Positions 45,898 to 53,454 of a DNA stretch of 64,000 bases are shown here, piece by piece. Source of the stretch: Paracoccus sp. N5 (GTDB taxonomy: Bacteria; Pseudomonadota; Alphaproteobacteria; Rhodobacterales; Rhodobacteraceae); contig NZ_AQUO01000001.1 of the NCBI RefSeq assembly GCF_000371965.1, positions 1,806,001 to 1,870,000 on the forward strand. The letters run 5' to 3'. Below the pieces are notes generated by a model. The model ran no database searches, had not been told where the DNA came from, and saw only the letters and a list, made by a program, of their open reading frames with translations. The position numbers were made by a program, and so were the translations under genes. Position 1 is the first letter of the stretch. Each line of letters starts with the position of its first letter.

Positions 45898-46998
45898 ATG
45901 TCCAAGCTATTCGAGCCGATCACCTTGGGTCGGCACAGCCTTCGCAACCGCATCGTCATCGCGCCCATGTGCCAGTATTCCGCCAAGGACGGCTGCATGA
46001 CCGACTGGCATATGCAGCACCTGGGTAGCCTGGCGCAGTCCGGCGCCGGCATCCTGACCATCGAGGCGACCGCCGTCACGCCCGAGGGGCGCATCTCCCA
46101 TGCCGATGTCGGGCTTTACGATGCGGCGACCGAGGCCGCGATGGGCCGGGTCATGCGGGCCATCCGCGATTGGTCGGACATGCCGGTCGCGATCCAGCTG
46201 GCCCATGCCGGGCGCAAGGCCTCGACCGCGCGGCCCTGGGACGGCGGGGCGCAGATCGCGCCGGATGCGGTGGACGGCTGGCAGACACTGGCGCCCTCGG
46301 GCCTGGCCTATGCCGCCGGTGACAATCCGCCCGAGGCGCTGGATGCGGCGGGGCTTGACCGCATCCGCGAGGCCTTTGCCGAAGCCGCGCGCCGCGCCCT
46401 GCGGCTGGGCATCGACGCGATCCAGATCCATTGCGCGCATGGCTACCTGCTGCACGAATTCCTGTCGCCGCTGTCGAACCGGCGCGACGACGAATACGGC
46501 GGCAGCCTGGAGAACCGCATGCGCTTTCCGCTGGAGGTCTTCGAGGCCGTGCGCGCCGCCGTGCCCGAGGGCTTTCCGGTCACGGTCCGGGTCTCGGGCA
46601 CCGACTGGGTCGAGGGCGGCTGGGACGTCGAGAGCACCGTCGCCCTTGCCAGGGCGCTCGAGGCGCGGGGCTGCGACGCGATCCATGTCTCCTCGGCCGG
46701 GCTCGACCCGCGCCAGGCGATCCCGGTCGGGCCGAACTACCAGGTGCCGCTGGCGCGGGCGGTCAAGGCGGCCGTCTCGATGCCCGTCATCGCCGTGGGT
46801 CTGATCACCGAGCCCGAGCAGGCCGAGGCGATCCTGGGCACCGGCGATGCCGACCTGATCGCCATCGGCCGGGTCGCGCTTTACGATCCGCGCTGGCCTT
46901 GGCATGCGGCGGCGAAGCTGGGCGACAGCCTGCCGGTGTCGCCGCAATACCTGACCGCCGCGCCGCGCCATGCGCGCGGGCTGTTCCAGCGCGGCTGA
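45898..46998 (+). CDS. NADH:flavin oxidoreductase, old yellow enzyme family (YqjM-like)
   Basis: An FMN-dependent (beta/alpha)8 ene-reductase of 366 residues. The YqjM-class signature APMCQYSA gives Cys25 and Tyr27, residues that tune FMN in this subfamily. The substrate pair is in HCAHGYLLHEFLSP, and the C-terminal phosphate loop is IAIGRVALYDPRWP. It reduces activated C=C bonds using NAD(P)H; natural substrate unknown. Start at 45898 has AGGAG 7 nt upstream. It is a separate unit from the hut operon, after its terminator. Confidence 0.9.
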   Translation: MSKLFEPITLGRHSLRNRIVIAPMCQYSAKDGCMTDWHMQHLGSLAQSGAGILTIEATAVTPEGRISHADVGLYDAATEAAMGRVMRAIRDWSDMPVAIQLAHAGRKASTARPWDGGAQIAPDAVDGWQTLAPSGLAYAAGDNPPEALDAAGLDRIREAFAEAARRALRLGIDAIQIHCAHGYLLHEFLSPLSNRRDDEYGGSLENRMRFPLEVFEAVRAAVPEGFPVTVRVSGTDWVEGGWDVESTVALARALEARGCDAIHVSSAGLDPRQAIPVGPNYQVPLARAVKAAVSMPVIAVGLITEPEQAEAILGTGDADLIAIGRVALYDPRWPWHAAAKLGDSLPVSPQYLTAAPRHARGLFQRG

Positions 46999-47027
46999 CC
47001 CGATCCCGCGCGCGGCGGCCCGGGGGC

Positions 47028-48182
47028 TCAGCCCGCCAGGTCGCCGTGATGCGGGTCGTGCATGTCGAAGACCAGCATGCCGTCCTCGGGCAGCTTGCGG
47101 CCGGTCCAGGCCGGATGGCGCAGCGAGCGCTCCGCGTCGTCCAGCCCGTCGCGCCAATGATCCAGCATGGACAGGCGCGAGAATTCGTAATCCTTGGAGG
47201 TGCCTTCGTAATCGGCGTGCCGATGGATCAGGTGCATCAGGCTGACCGGCTGCGAAGGTCCGGCCTCGATCAGCCGCTGCAGGTCGGGATCGTCGCGGAA
47301 CTCGGCCGGCAGCCGGGCTTGCAGCCGCCGCGCGGCGCGGGCCAGCGCATGGCGGGCGCGGAATTCGTCGGTGTTGAGCCGGGTGCGGCTGGAGAAGCGG
47401 ATCTCGCGCTCGCGCTGCTCGACATGGGCCATGGTATGGGGCAAGCCGTCGCGCGCGGGATAGAGGTCGACCTGATAGATGCAGAGCGGGCGCTGGTGCG
47501 GCTTTTCCAGCACCACCTGCAGCGGCGAATTCGACACCAGCCCGCCATCCCAATAGTGCCGGCCGTCGATCTCGACCGCGGGAAAGCCCGGCGGCAGCGC
47601 GCCCGAGGCCATGATGTGATCGACGGTGATCCGGGTCTCGCTGCTGTCGAAGCTGGTGAAATTGCCGGTCTGCACGTCGACGGCGCAGACCGTCAGCCGG
47701 GGGCCGGCAGCGTTCAGCAGGTCGAAGTCCACCAGTTCCAGCAGCGTCTCGCGCAGGGGCGCGGTGTCGTACCAGCTGGTCTGGCGCATCAGCCCGGGCA
47801 GGAACGAGAACAGGTCCGGCATGCGCGGGCGAAAGAAGCCCGGCGCGCCCAGCATGGTGGTCATCGTCGCCCGGCTTTCGTTGCAGAAGGCGCGCATCTG
47901 GTCGGGCAGCAGCGCGCCCTCCAGCGGCGTGCCCATCAGCCAGGGCGCGCTGGTCACGCCCTCCCAGAAGCGGCGCAGCGCCGGAAGCCGCCGGCTCGGC
48001 GGGTTGCCGGCGATCAGCGCCGCGTTGATCGAGCCGATCGAGATCCCGGCCAGCCATTCCGGCTCCTGCCCGGCCTTGCACAGCGCCTCATAGGCGCCGG
48101 CCTGATAGGCGCCAAGCGCCCCGCCGCCCTGCAGGACGAAGACGATTTTCTCGGGTTCTCGGCTTTGGCTTGCGACCATCAT
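47028..48182 (-). CDS. Patatin-like phospholipase
   Basis: A serine lipid hydrolase of 384 residues. The oxyanion loop LQGGGALGAYQ (18-28) and nucleophile elbow GISIG (Ser48) are at the start. The dyad Asp is in YWDGGLVSNSPL. The region after it (about 240-380) matches the DUF3734-like tail of a Rhizobiales/Rhodobacterales subgroup, some members of which relate to storage-polymer metabolism. Start is uncertain: ATG 48182, ATG 48179 or GTG 48197, none with a good ribosome site. Convergent with the oxidoreductase gene, divergent from the CNNM gene. Confidence 0.88.
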   Translation of the reverse strand: MMVASQSREPEKIVFVLQGGGALGAYQAGAYEALCKAGQEPEWLAGISIGSINAALIAGNPPSRRLPALRRFWEGVTSAPWLMGTPLEGALLPDQMRAFCNESRATMTTMLGAPGFFRPRMPDLFSFLPGLMRQTSWYDTAPLRETLLELVDFDLLNAAGPRLTVCAVDVQTGNFTSFDSSETRITVDHIMASGALPPGFPAVEIDGRHYWDGGLVSNSPLQVVLEKPHQRPLCIYQVDLYPARDGLPHTMAHVEQREREIRFSSRTRLNTDEFRARHALARAARRLQARLPAEFRDDPDLQRLIEAGPSQPVSLMHLIHRHADYEGTSKDYEFSRLSMLDHWRDGLDDAERSLRHPAWTGRKLPEDGMLVFDMHDPHHGDLAG

Positions 48183-48338
48183 GACACCATTCAACACGCA
48201 TCTCGGGCTGGCAGGCTAGGACGCCGGCAGGCGGATTTCCATAAGCCTCTGCAATCCGGGGGGAAATCTTGCCGTAACGTCAACTTGCGCAAACCCGCGC
48301 CCGGCCGGGGCTTTCGGGCAAAAAAGCCGCGACAAGCG

Positions 48339-48366
48339 TTGCCCTGCGGCGCGGGCGGTCTATATT
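48339..48366 (+). promoter_or_regulatory. Candidate promoter for the CNNM/CorC transcript
   Basis: TTGCCC (48339-48344), 16 nt, TATATT (48361-48366). The expected start site falls at about 48372-48374, which is exactly an ATG, so the transcript may be leaderless for a short upstream frame. Confidence 0.5.
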
Positions 48367-48371
48367 GGCGC

Positions 48372-48500
48372 ATGACCCAAGCGGAGCCAGACGCCGATAC
48401 GCGCATGATCGACGATCCTTGTGAGAGACGGGCGGCCTTCTGCCGCGCTCTCGGCCCGGCCCATTCCCGAAAGCACCCGAGTCCCTCCCATGTGGATTGA
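48372..48500 (+). CDS. Possible leaderless 42-residue upstream ORF overlapping the CNNM start
   Basis: ATG at the predicted transcription start, 42 codons, TGA at 48498-48500 that overlaps the first codons of the downstream gene in another frame. The product is acidic then basic (starts MTQAEPDADTR, ends PSPSHVD), with no recognised domain. The downstream ATG (48490) has no Shine-Dalgarno (preceded by CCCTCCC), so re-initiation or coupling after this frame would explain its translation. An internal stem GGCGGC/GCCGC (about 48429-48446) lies within it. It may be coincidence; conservation would decide. Confidence 0.35.
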   Translation: MTQAEPDADTRMIDDPCERRAAFCRALGPAHSRKHPSPSHVD

Positions 48501-49767
48501 GATTGCGATTGTCCTTGTCCTGACGTTGCTGAACGGCCTGCTGGCCATGTCCGAGCTGGCCATCGTCTCGGCCCGCCCGGCGCGGCTGAAGGTGATGGCC
48601 GAGCGCGGCGACCGGGGCGCGGAGACCGCGCTTGTCCTGGCCGAGGATCCGGGACGGTTCCTGAGCTCGGTGCAGATCGGCATCACCCTGGTCGGCGTGC
48701 TGTCGGGCGCCTTTTCCGGCGCCACGCTGGGCGCGCGGCTGGCGGCGGCGCTGCCGGGCTGGGGCGTGCCGGCCTCGGTCGCGCAGCCCTTGGGCATGGG
48801 CGGCGTGGTGGTGGCTATCACCTATCTGTCGCTGATCCTGGGCGAACTGGTGCCGAAGCAGATCGCGCTGCGCGCGCCCGAACAGATGGCGGCCCGCGTC
48901 GCGCCGCTGATGCGCGCCATTTCCAGGGTGGCGGCGCCGCTGGTCTGGCTCTTGGACCGTTCCGGCAAGCTGGTGCTGGCCTTGCTGGGCCAGTCCGGCA
49001 ACGACCGCCAGGGCATCAGCGACGAGGAGATCCGGCTGATGATTTCCGAGGCCGAGTCGGCGGGCGTCATCCACCGCGCCGAGACCGAGATGATCGCCGG
49101 CGTCATGCGCATTGCCGACCGCTCGGCCCGCGGGCTGATGACGCCGCGCCGCGACATCCCGGTGATCGACGTCGCCGACAGCTGGCAGGAGATGGCGCGC
49201 AAGTTCCACGACAGCCGCCGCACCCGCCTGCCGGTGGGCGACGACGACCCGAACAACCTGATCGGCGTCGTGGCCAGCGTCGACCTGATGTGGCAAAGCC
49301 GCGCCCAGGCCATCGACCTGCGCGAGGTCATGCAGCCCGCCCCGATCATCCCCGAGACCATGGATGCGCCCGAGGTCATCGCCCGGCTGCGCGCAGCACC
49401 GGGGCAGATGCTGCTGGTCTATGACGAATACGGCCATTTCGAGGGCGTGGTGACGCCGATGGACGTGCTGGAGGCGATCACCGGCGAATATGCCGGCCTG
49501 GACGATGACGAGCCCAAGATCGTCGAGCGCGACGACGGCAGCCTGCTGGTCGCCGGCTGGATGCCGGCCGACGAATTCGCCGACCGGCTGGGCGTGCCCT
49601 TGCCCGAGGACCACGATTATTCCACCGCCGCCGGTCTGGTGCTGGAGCTGGCCGGGCAATTGCCGCAGGCCGGCGACCGCGTGGACTGGCAGGGCTGGCG
49701 CATCGAGGTCGTGGACCTGGACGGCCGCCGCATCGACAAGCTGCTGGTGGACCGGCTGCCCCTCTAA
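48490..49767 (+). CDS. CNNM/CorC family transporter (DUF21-CBS-CorC_HlyC)
   Basis: A 425-residue membrane protein. The DUF21 domain (about 1-190) has an N-terminal helix (WIEIAIVLVLTLLNGLLAMSE) with the conserved NGLLAMSELAI motif, and further helices. A CBS pair (about 205-330; MTPRRDIPVIDV, YGHFEGVVTPMDVLEAI) and a C-terminal CorC_HlyC domain (about 345-425) follow. The family is linked to Mg2+ or Na+/Mg2+ transport; the old haemolysin label is probably misleading. ATG at 48490 gives the right N-terminus. No ribosome site is seen. Confidence 0.9.
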   Translation: MWIEIAIVLVLTLLNGLLAMSELAIVSARPARLKVMAERGDRGAETALVLAEDPGRFLSSVQIGITLVGVLSGAFSGATLGARLAAALPGWGVPASVAQPLGMGGVVVAITYLSLILGELVPKQIALRAPEQMAARVAPLMRAISRVAAPLVWLLDRSGKLVLALLGQSGNDRQGISDEEIRLMISEAESAGVIHRAETEMIAGVMRIADRSARGLMTPRRDIPVIDVADSWQEMARKFHDSRRTRLPVGDDDPNNLIGVVASVDLMWQSRAQAIDLREVMQPAPIIPETMDAPEVIARLRAAPGQMLLVYDEYGHFEGVVTPMDVLEAITGEYAGLDDDEPKIVERDDGSLLVAGWMPADEFADRLGVPLPEDHDYSTAAGLVLELAGQLPQAGDRVDWQGWRIEVVDLDGRRIDKLLVDRLPL

Positions 49768-49808
49768 GCCGGGATTGTCATGGCGGCAGCTGGTGATAGG
49801 CTGGGGTT

Positions 49809-50732
49809 ATGAACTTCACCCTGCGCCAGATCACCTATTTCCTTGCCGTGGCCCGGATGGGCAATTTCGGCCGCGCGGCCGAGACGGTGCATGTCTCGCA
49901 GCCGGGCCTGTCGAGCCAGATCGCCCAGCTCGAGGGCCGGTTGGGCGGCGCGCTGTTCGAGCGTGGCGCCGGCGCCGGCCCGGTGCGGCTGACCGCGCTG
50001 GGCGAGCGGCTGCTGCCGCTGGCGCAGGAGCTGATCGATACCGCCAAGCGGCTGGATGCGGCTGCGCGGGCCGGGCGCTCGGCGCTGTCGGGGCGGCTGC
50101 GGCTGGCGATCATCCCGACCGTCGCGCCCTATCTGATCCCGCATCTGGTGCCGGCGCTGCGGGCCGCGCATCCGGCGCTGGAACTGGAGCTGCACGAGGT
50201 CGTCACCGACGATCTGACCGCCGGCATTGCCAGCCACCGTTTCGACGCCGGCATCATGGCGCTGCCGGTGGGCGAGGCCGGGCTCGAGGCCGTGCCGGTG
50301 CTGCGCGACAGCTTCCTGATCGCCCTGTCCGAGGATGACACCACCTATCTGTCCGGCCCGGCGCGGCCCGAAAGCATCCAGGCCGAGCGGCTGCTCTTGC
50401 TGGCCGACGGGCATTGCCTGCGCGACCAGGCGCTGGAGGTCTGCGGGCTGCGCAACCCGCGCCGCAAGCTGAACCTCGAGGCGGCCTCGATGGCGACGCT
50501 GATGCGGATGGTGGCCAGCGGCATGGGCATGACACTGATCCCGCAACTGGCGCTGGCGGATGAGAACCGCGACGGGCGGCTGCGGATCGTGCCCTTTGCC
50601 GATCCGGCGCCCTCGCGCGACCTGGCGGTGGTCTGGCGCCGCAATGCCGAGGCCGGGGCCGATGCCCGCGCCCTGGCCGAGGTGGTGCGCGGCCTTGCGC
50701 CGGTGCTGGGCGTGGCGGCGATCCCAACCTGA
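49809..50732 (+). CDS. oxyR: Hydrogen peroxide-responsive regulator OxyR (LysR family)
   Basis: A 307-residue LysR-type regulator. The N-terminal winged helix is FGRAAETVHVSQPGLSSQIAQLE. In the sensor domain the OxyR disulfide pair is present with exact spacing: Cys203 and Cys212 in GHCLRDQALEVC, equivalent to E. coli Cys199 and Cys208. Such proteins form a disulfide with H2O2 and activate catalase, peroxidase and iron-sequestering genes. No catalase gene adjoins it here; the downstream convergent genes are tonB-exbD-exbB. Confidence 0.88.
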   Translation: MNFTLRQITYFLAVARMGNFGRAAETVHVSQPGLSSQIAQLEGRLGGALFERGAGAGPVRLTALGERLLPLAQELIDTAKRLDAAARAGRSALSGRLRLAIIPTVAPYLIPHLVPALRAAHPALELELHEVVTDDLTAGIASHRFDAGIMALPVGEAGLEAVPVLRDSFLIALSEDDTTYLSGPARPESIQAERLLLLADGHCLRDQALEVCGLRNPRRKLNLEAASMATLMRMVASGMGMTLIPQLALADENRDGRLRIVPFADPAPSRDLAVVWRRNAEAGADARALAEVVRGLAPVLGVAAIPT

Positions 50733-50756
50733 CGCGGCGGGGTCGGCTGCAATGGA

Positions 50757-50783
50757 AACCGCCGGCCAAGGCGGCCGGCGGTT
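50757..50783 (-). terminator. Hairpin between oxyR and tonB
   Basis: AACCGCCGGCC (50757-50767) and GGCCGGCGGTT (50773-50783), 11-bp perfect arms with a 5-nt loop, between two convergent genes. On the minus strand TTTCC follows, so it serves the tonB side better; it may also end oxyR. Confidence 0.65.
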
Positions 50784-50788
50784 CGCGG

Positions 50789-51592
50789 CTAGTCGATCCT
50801 GACCGGCAGGGTCAGGGTCATGCTCCTGCCCGAGGGATGCGCGGGCAGGCGCGGCATCCGCGCGACCTGGCGGCTCAGCGCCGCGTCATTCGCCGCATTC
50901 CCGGTCGAGCTGGCCAGCCTGGCGCCCGCCACCCGGCCGCTGGGATCCACGGTGAAGTTCAGGTTCACCACGATCGCGCCCTGTCCCTTGATCCGGGTGC
51001 GTCTCATGTGGCGCGACACGGCCGAGTTCACCTTGGACTGCCAGCTGGCGATCTGGCGCGGACTGGCGACGCCGGCGTCGGCGGTGGGCGCGGCGGTGCG
51101 GTCGGATTTCGGCGCGCGCACCTGTGTGGTGGCCTTGCGGGCCTCCTGCTTTTCGGGCGCGCGCTCCTTGACCTCGCGCTTTTTCTCCACCGGCTTCTTT
51201 TCGACGATCTTCGGCTCGGGCTCGGGCTCCGGCTTCTCGGGGCGCTCGCGGGGCCGCTCGGACTTTTGCAGCACCACCGCGTCGGGCGGCGGCGGGAACA
51301 GCGTGTTCATGTCCGGGATCTGCTCGAGCTCCGGCAGCGGCAGGTCGATCTCGGGCTCGGGCTCCGGTTCGGCCTCGGCCAGCTCGGGCATCTCTTCCTC
51401 TTCCGGCGGCGCGGCGGCCTCGGGCAGCGGGGCCAGTTCGACGAAGACCGGCTCGGGCAGGCCCGGCGGCGCGGCCGCCTCGGCGCTGTGCAAAAGCCAC
51501 AGCGCCCCGCCCAGATGCGCCGCCAGGACCAGGACGGCCGCCCCGCCCCAAAGCGCGCCGTCGCGCAGCGCCATGGCGGATCTGGTGGTCAT
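50789..51592 (-). CDS. TonB-like energy transducer
   Basis: A 267-residue TonB-type protein. One N-terminal membrane helix (about 14-35) is followed by a periplasmic Pro/Glu region with EPEPEPE and then Lys/Arg/Glu repeats (about 50-165), typical of the TonB spacer. The C-terminal TonB domain (about 185-267; VNLNFTVDPSGRVAGARLASSTG) follows. It passes proton-motive energy to outer-membrane receptors, here probably for iron-siderophores given the linked SIP gene. Its start overlaps the exbD stop by 4 bp. Confidence 0.9.
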   Translation of the reverse strand: MTTRSAMALRDGALWGGAAVLVLAAHLGGALWLLHSAEAAAPPGLPEPVFVELAPLPEAAAPPEEEEMPELAEAEPEPEPEIDLPLPELEQIPDMNTLFPPPPDAVVLQKSERPRERPEKPEPEPEPKIVEKKPVEKKREVKERAPEKQEARKATTQVRAPKSDRTAAPTADAGVASPRQIASWQSKVNSAVSRHMRRTRIKGQGAIVVNLNFTVDPSGRVAGARLASSTGNAANDAALSRQVARMPRLPAHPSGRSMTLTLPVRID

Positions 51593-52104
51593 GGCCGGGG
51601 TGCTCCTCCGGTTGCGGGCGCGGCAGCGGCGGGCGCGGCCGGGGCAGGGGCCGCCGCCGCATCAGGCGCGGTGCCGGGCGCCGCGGGCGCGGCTTCCAGC
51701 CCGACCAGCGCGATCTTCAGATAGCCGGTTTCGCGCAGCGTGTTCATGACGCCCATCAGGTCGCCATATTGCACTTCCTTGTCGGCACGCAGGAAGATAC
51801 GGGTTTCCTTGTTGTTCTCGGTCGCCGCGCCTAGGGCGGCGGCCATCCCGCCGGCGGGCACGTCCTCATTGCCGATCGCCAGCGTCAGGTCGGGCTTGAC
51901 GGTGACATAGACCGGCTGGTCGGGACGCTGCGCCGGAGTCGCGTTCGACACCGGCAGGTCCACGTTCACATCGACCGTCGCCAGCGGCGCCGCCACCATG
52001 AAGATGATGAGCAGCACCAGCATCACGTCGATGAAGGGGGTGACGTTGATCTCGTGGTTCTCGACCAGATCGTCGCCCTGGGTTTCGCGAATGCCGCCGG
52101 CCAT
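51589..52104 (-). CDS. exbD: Biopolymer transport protein ExbD
   Basis: A 171-residue ExbD/TolR family protein. The N-terminal helix carries the proton-path Asp26 in INVTPFIDVMLVLLIIF. A periplasmic domain follows, then an Ala/Pro-rich C-terminal tail (about 140-171) that is longer than in E. coli ExbD. With ExbB it powers TonB. It lies 3 bp after exbB and overlaps the tonB start. Confidence 0.94.
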   Translation of the reverse strand: MAGGIRETQGDDLVENHEINVTPFIDVMLVLLIIFMVAAPLATVDVNVDLPVSNATPAQRPDQPVYVTVKPDLTLAIGNEDVPAGGMAAALGAATENNKETRIFLRADKEVQYGDLMGVMNTLRETGYLKIALVGLEAAPAAPGTAPDAAAAPAPAAPAAAAPATGGAPRP

Positions 52105-52107
52105 GGC

Positions 52108-53289
52108 TCAGACCTCCGAGCGCGCGACGGCGCCACGGAAATCGAGGTCGCGGCTGACCAGCCGGCGCACCCCGGCCGAGGCATTGGCAAGCCGCAGCCG
52201 GTAGCCGGTGATGGCGCGGGCGAAGACGTTGTAGATCACCACGGCCGGGATGGCCGCGACCAGGCCGATGGCGGTGGCCAGCAGCGCCTCGGCGATGCCC
52301 GGCGCCACCACGGCCAGGTTGGTGGTCTGCGCCTGCGAGATGCCGATGAAGCTGTTCATGATGCCCCAGACGGTGCCGAACAGCCCGACGAAGGGCGCGG
52401 TCGAGCCGATCGTCGCCAGGACGCCGGTGCCCCGGCTCATGCGGCGGCCGGCGACGGCCTCGATGCGGTCCAGATGCGACTCGACGCGCTCCTTGACGCC
52501 GCTGTCGCCGGCCTGGTCCAGCGCCGGGGCCGAGCGGTCGTATTCGGTCGCGGCGGCGCGGATCATGCGCGAGACCGGGTCGCGGCGGCGGCCGGCGGCG
52601 CTGAGGGCCGAGGGCAGGCTGGTCGCGGTCTCGATCCGGCGGATGCCGGATTGCGCGCGCTTCATGGCGCCGGCCAGTTCCAGCATCTTGGCGACCAGCA
52701 CGGTCCAGGTGATGACCGAGGCGAATGCCAGGCCGATCATCACGCCCTTCACCACCCAGTCGGCGGCCAGGAACATGCCCCAGGGCGACAGGTCATGCGG
52801 CAGGGTCGGGTCGCGCGGGGCTGGGTTCAGCATCGGCTCGAGCGCGTCTTGCAGCGCCTGCGGCAGGATGCTGGAGCCGGCCGGTTCGGGCTGCGCCTGG
52901 GGCGCCGCGGCTTGGGCGGCCGGCGTTTCGGCCGGGGCGGCTGCGGGGGTCTCGGGGGCAGACGGGGCGGGGGTGCTGGCCGCAGGGGCGGGGGTGGCGG
53001 TGGTCGCGGCCGGCTCCGTCGTCGCCGGCGCGGGGGCCGGCGTGGTCGGCTCTGCGGCGGGGGTGGTGGCCGGGGCCGGGGTGGCCGGCATCTCGGCGGC
53101 CGGGGTTCCGGCTTCCGGGGCGGTCGTCGACGGCGCGGTCGCCGGGGCGGGCTGGGTCTGGACCTCGGGCGCGGCCGGGGCCGGCTGGGTCGCCGTGCTG
53201 TCCTGGGCGGCGATGGGCGTGGCCAGCATCAGGCAGGCAAAGGCCAGGGCGGTCCCCGCGCGATGGCGCGGCAGCGTCAGGTTGGTCAT
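52108..53289 (-). CDS. exbB: ExbB with signal peptide and Ala/Pro/Thr-rich periplasmic extension
   Basis: A 393-residue ExbB. Start at 53289 (AAGGAT 4-5 nt upstream) gives a signal peptide of about 29 residues ending PIAAQ. Residues about 30-165 are a low-complexity Ala/Pro/Thr/Glu region. Next come the ExbB core with helices near 190-212, 300-325 and 345-368, and motifs GSTAPFVGLFGTVWGIMNSF and VVAPGIAEALLATAIGL. It forms the proton channel with ExbD. The extension is larger than in enteric ExbB, as in some alphaproteobacteria. Confidence 0.93.
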   Translation of the reverse strand: MTNLTLPRHRAGTALAFACLMLATPIAAQDSTATQPAPAAPEVQTQPAPATAPSTTAPEAGTPAAEMPATPAPATTPAAEPTTPAPAPATTEPAATTATPAPAASTPAPSAPETPAAAPAETPAAQAAAPQAQPEPAGSSILPQALQDALEPMLNPAPRDPTLPHDLSPWGMFLAADWVVKGVMIGLAFASVITWTVLVAKMLELAGAMKRAQSGIRRIETATSLPSALSAAGRRRDPVSRMIRAAATEYDRSAPALDQAGDSGVKERVESHLDRIEAVAGRRMSRGTGVLATIGSTAPFVGLFGTVWGIMNSFIGISQAQTTNLAVVAPGIAEALLATAIGLVAAIPAVVIYNVFARAITGYRLRLANASAGVRRLVSRDLDFRGAVARSEV

Positions 53290-53391
53290 GGTGATCCTTA
53301 GTCTTTCCGGCATTCGATCCGTCCGCTTCTTGCTTGGGCTCGGCACATGCGAAAACGCGCCGCCTTGACGCCTTTGGCCGCGGCTTGGCGT

Positions 53392-53421
53392 TCGTATCGA
53401 ACAGCAAGGTAAAATTGTCAA
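53392..53421 (-). promoter_or_regulatory. Candidate promoter of exbB-exbD-tonB
   Basis: On the minus strand TTGACA (53421-53416), 18 nt, ATACGA (53397-53392), about 100 bp before the exbB ATG. Good -35, weak -10. No recognisable Fur, RirA or Irr box was found with confidence. Confidence 0.45.
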
Positions 53422-53431
53422 CTATTGCGCC

Positions 53432-53454
53432 CGACAAAGCGTTAATCTTTGTCG
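53432..53454. promoter_or_regulatory. Palindrome CGACAAAG-N7-CTTTGTCG at the end of the SIP gene
   Basis: Arms 53432-53439 and 53447-53454 overlap the last codons and stop of the SIP gene, about 10 bp upstream of the exbB -35. No T tract follows, so it could be a weak terminator or an operator for the exbB promoter. Confidence 0.35.

Noticed and set aside
52880..53200. Low-complexity GC-rich stretch as a separate repeat element
   Set aside because: It lies in frame inside exbB, after a signal peptide, and codes for an Ala/Pro/Thr linker.
53290..53441. Fur, RirA or Irr box in front of exbB
   Set aside because: No stretch matched a known box well enough to claim; only the promoter and a palindrome are reported.
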